Source of the DNA: CAWDPQ01 sp049642465
Lineage (GTDB): Bacteria; Acidobacteriota; Vicinamibacteria; Vicinamibacterales; 2-12-FULL-66-21
Assembly: GCA_049642465.1 (NCBI GenBank)
Contig: JBAROV010000148.1
Coordinates: 23,092 to 87,091, forward strand
Length of the DNA stretch: 64,000 bases
Direction of reading: 5' to 3'
The position numbers and the translations under genes are program-made. Of the stretch, positions 63,414 through 64,000 are shown piece by piece (within the stretch, counting starts at the first letter, position 1; each line of letters opens with the position of its first letter). Under the pieces are notes generated by a model that was not told where the DNA came from, ran no database searches, and worked only from the letters and a program-made list of their open reading frames with translations.

Positions 63414-64000
63414 ATGCGCACGCGTGTTCTGGTTTTCGCCACCGTGTGCGTGCTGCAGGTTCAACTGGCTGCCGCACAGATGTTAACGGGCGCTTTGATT
63501 GGAACCGTCCACGATGCGCAGGGCGGAGTTCTTCAGGGCGCTGTCGTTCGTGTCAGCTCGCCGGCGATGATTGGCGGACCGGAGACGCTGACCACGAACG
63601 AGAAGGGGCGGCTGCGGTTCCCCGCGCTGCCTCCCGGACTCTACCTGCTGGATATCGAGGCCCAGGGATTCAGGGCCTATCACGAAGAGCACATCCGCAT
63701 TGCCGCCGGCGCCACCATTGAGAGAACGGCGGTTCTCAATGTGGCGGGCATCGAGGAATCGCTCGTCGTAGAGGGTGCGGGCTCGCGCATCGAAGCGCGC
63801 GGAAGCGGATTCGAAACTCGATTCGGTCCGGAGGATCTCAGAGCGATTCCGGTGCGACGATTCAGCATGTTCGACTTCATCAGGGCCGCCCCCGGAGTGT
63901 CACCCACCTCGCCAGGCAGTGTCTCGACCAACAGCGTCTCTGCGTTCGGTTCCGGTACGAACGAAAACACGTTTCTCATCGACGGCACGAACTTCACCTG
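63414..64000 (+). CDS. TonB-dependent receptor with carboxypeptidase-regulatory domain (3' end outside window)
   Basis: The first 195 codons are present. A GAGGAG ribosome-binding site precedes the ATG. There is a signal peptide (VFATVCVLQVQLAAAQ), a CarboxypepD_reg-like domain (LIGTVHDAQGGVLQGAVVRV, with TTNEKGRLRFPALPPGLYLLDIEAQGF) and the start of a plug domain (FDFIRAAPGVSP, NTFLIDGTNF). This is the Oar/SusC-like receptor architecture abundant in acidobacteria. The barrel is missing from the window. Confidence 0.9.
   Translation, partial: MRTRVLVFATVCVLQVQLAAAQMLTGALIGTVHDAQGGVLQGAVVRVSSPAMIGGPETLTTNEKGRLRFPALPPGLYLLDIEAQGFRAYHEEHIRIAAGATIERTAVLNVAGIEESLVVEGAGSRIEARGSGFETRFGPEDLRAIPVRRFSMFDFIRAAPGVSPTSPGSVSTNSVSAFGSGTNENTFLIDGTNFT

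Overview
The window is a 64 kb stretch of a high-GC Gram-negative chromosome, most likely from an acidobacterium of the Vicinamibacteria type. I base this on the combination of an ADOP-type 820-residue FtsX/MacB permease, a carboxypeptidase-regulatory-domain TonB receptor, a TIGR02999-type ECF sigma factor translationally coupled to a Ser/Thr kinase with a TolB-like propeller, a PEP-CTERM protein, a complete Kdo (LPS core) pathway and a pilMNOPQ cluster. The assignment is inference from gene content; no rRNA gene is present.

Positions 1-36.7 kb are ordinary chromosome. pilM(partial)-N-O-P-Q is followed by two putative lipoproteins (one with PKD domains) and a TPR protein with a 21-bp tandem repeat. 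Next come an M24 aminopeptidase, accB-accC, thiE, an amino-acid permease, folD and coaE. A reverse-strand operon kdsB-pyrG-kdsA-kdsD-kdsC-lapB holds four Kdo/CMP-Kdo genes, CTP synthase (CTP is KdsB's substrate) and the LPS-assembly regulator-like LapB. A PilP/GspC-like protein and serA follow. A TCA block runs icd, mdh, sucC, sucD, korA, korB: isocitrate to 2-oxoglutarate to succinyl-CoA to succinate, plus malate, with the ferredoxin-type 2-oxoacid oxidoreductase in place of the dehydrogenase complex. Then come a PEP-CTERM protein, an S9 peptidase, ndk, a DUF2905 protein, dcd, a sirtuin, a HIRAN-like protein and a DoxX-like protein.

Positions 36.8 kb to about 50-58 kb are an accretion island built on the initiator tRNA gene (tRNA-fMet, 36796-36872). 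A large serine recombinase ends inside the tRNA, so its last 14 residues are the antisense of the tRNA 3' end. A 15-bp direct repeat (36859-36873 and 46848-46862) bounds a 10-kb element. Its cargo is defence-like: a TIR protein with two winged-helix-like repeats plus a membrane partner, VapBC, a broken HigB with an intact HigA-like antitoxin, two large unfamiliar proteins with HEPN-like RxxxxH motifs, and a DUF2971-like protein. To its right lie at least two, probably three, more serine-recombinase remnants (46.8-47.6, 49.9-50.2 and 58.1-58.3 kb), a 35-bp element-end repeat shared by two junctions, decayed toxin-antitoxin genes, and a complete Pnkp-Hen1 RNA-repair operon. I read this as successive integrations at the same tRNA followed by decay.

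Positions 55.6-64 kb return to accessory chromosomal genes: the ADOP permease, the sigma factor/kinase pair, a vanadium-haloperoxidase/PAP2-like secreted protein and the start of a TonB-dependent receptor cut by the window edge.
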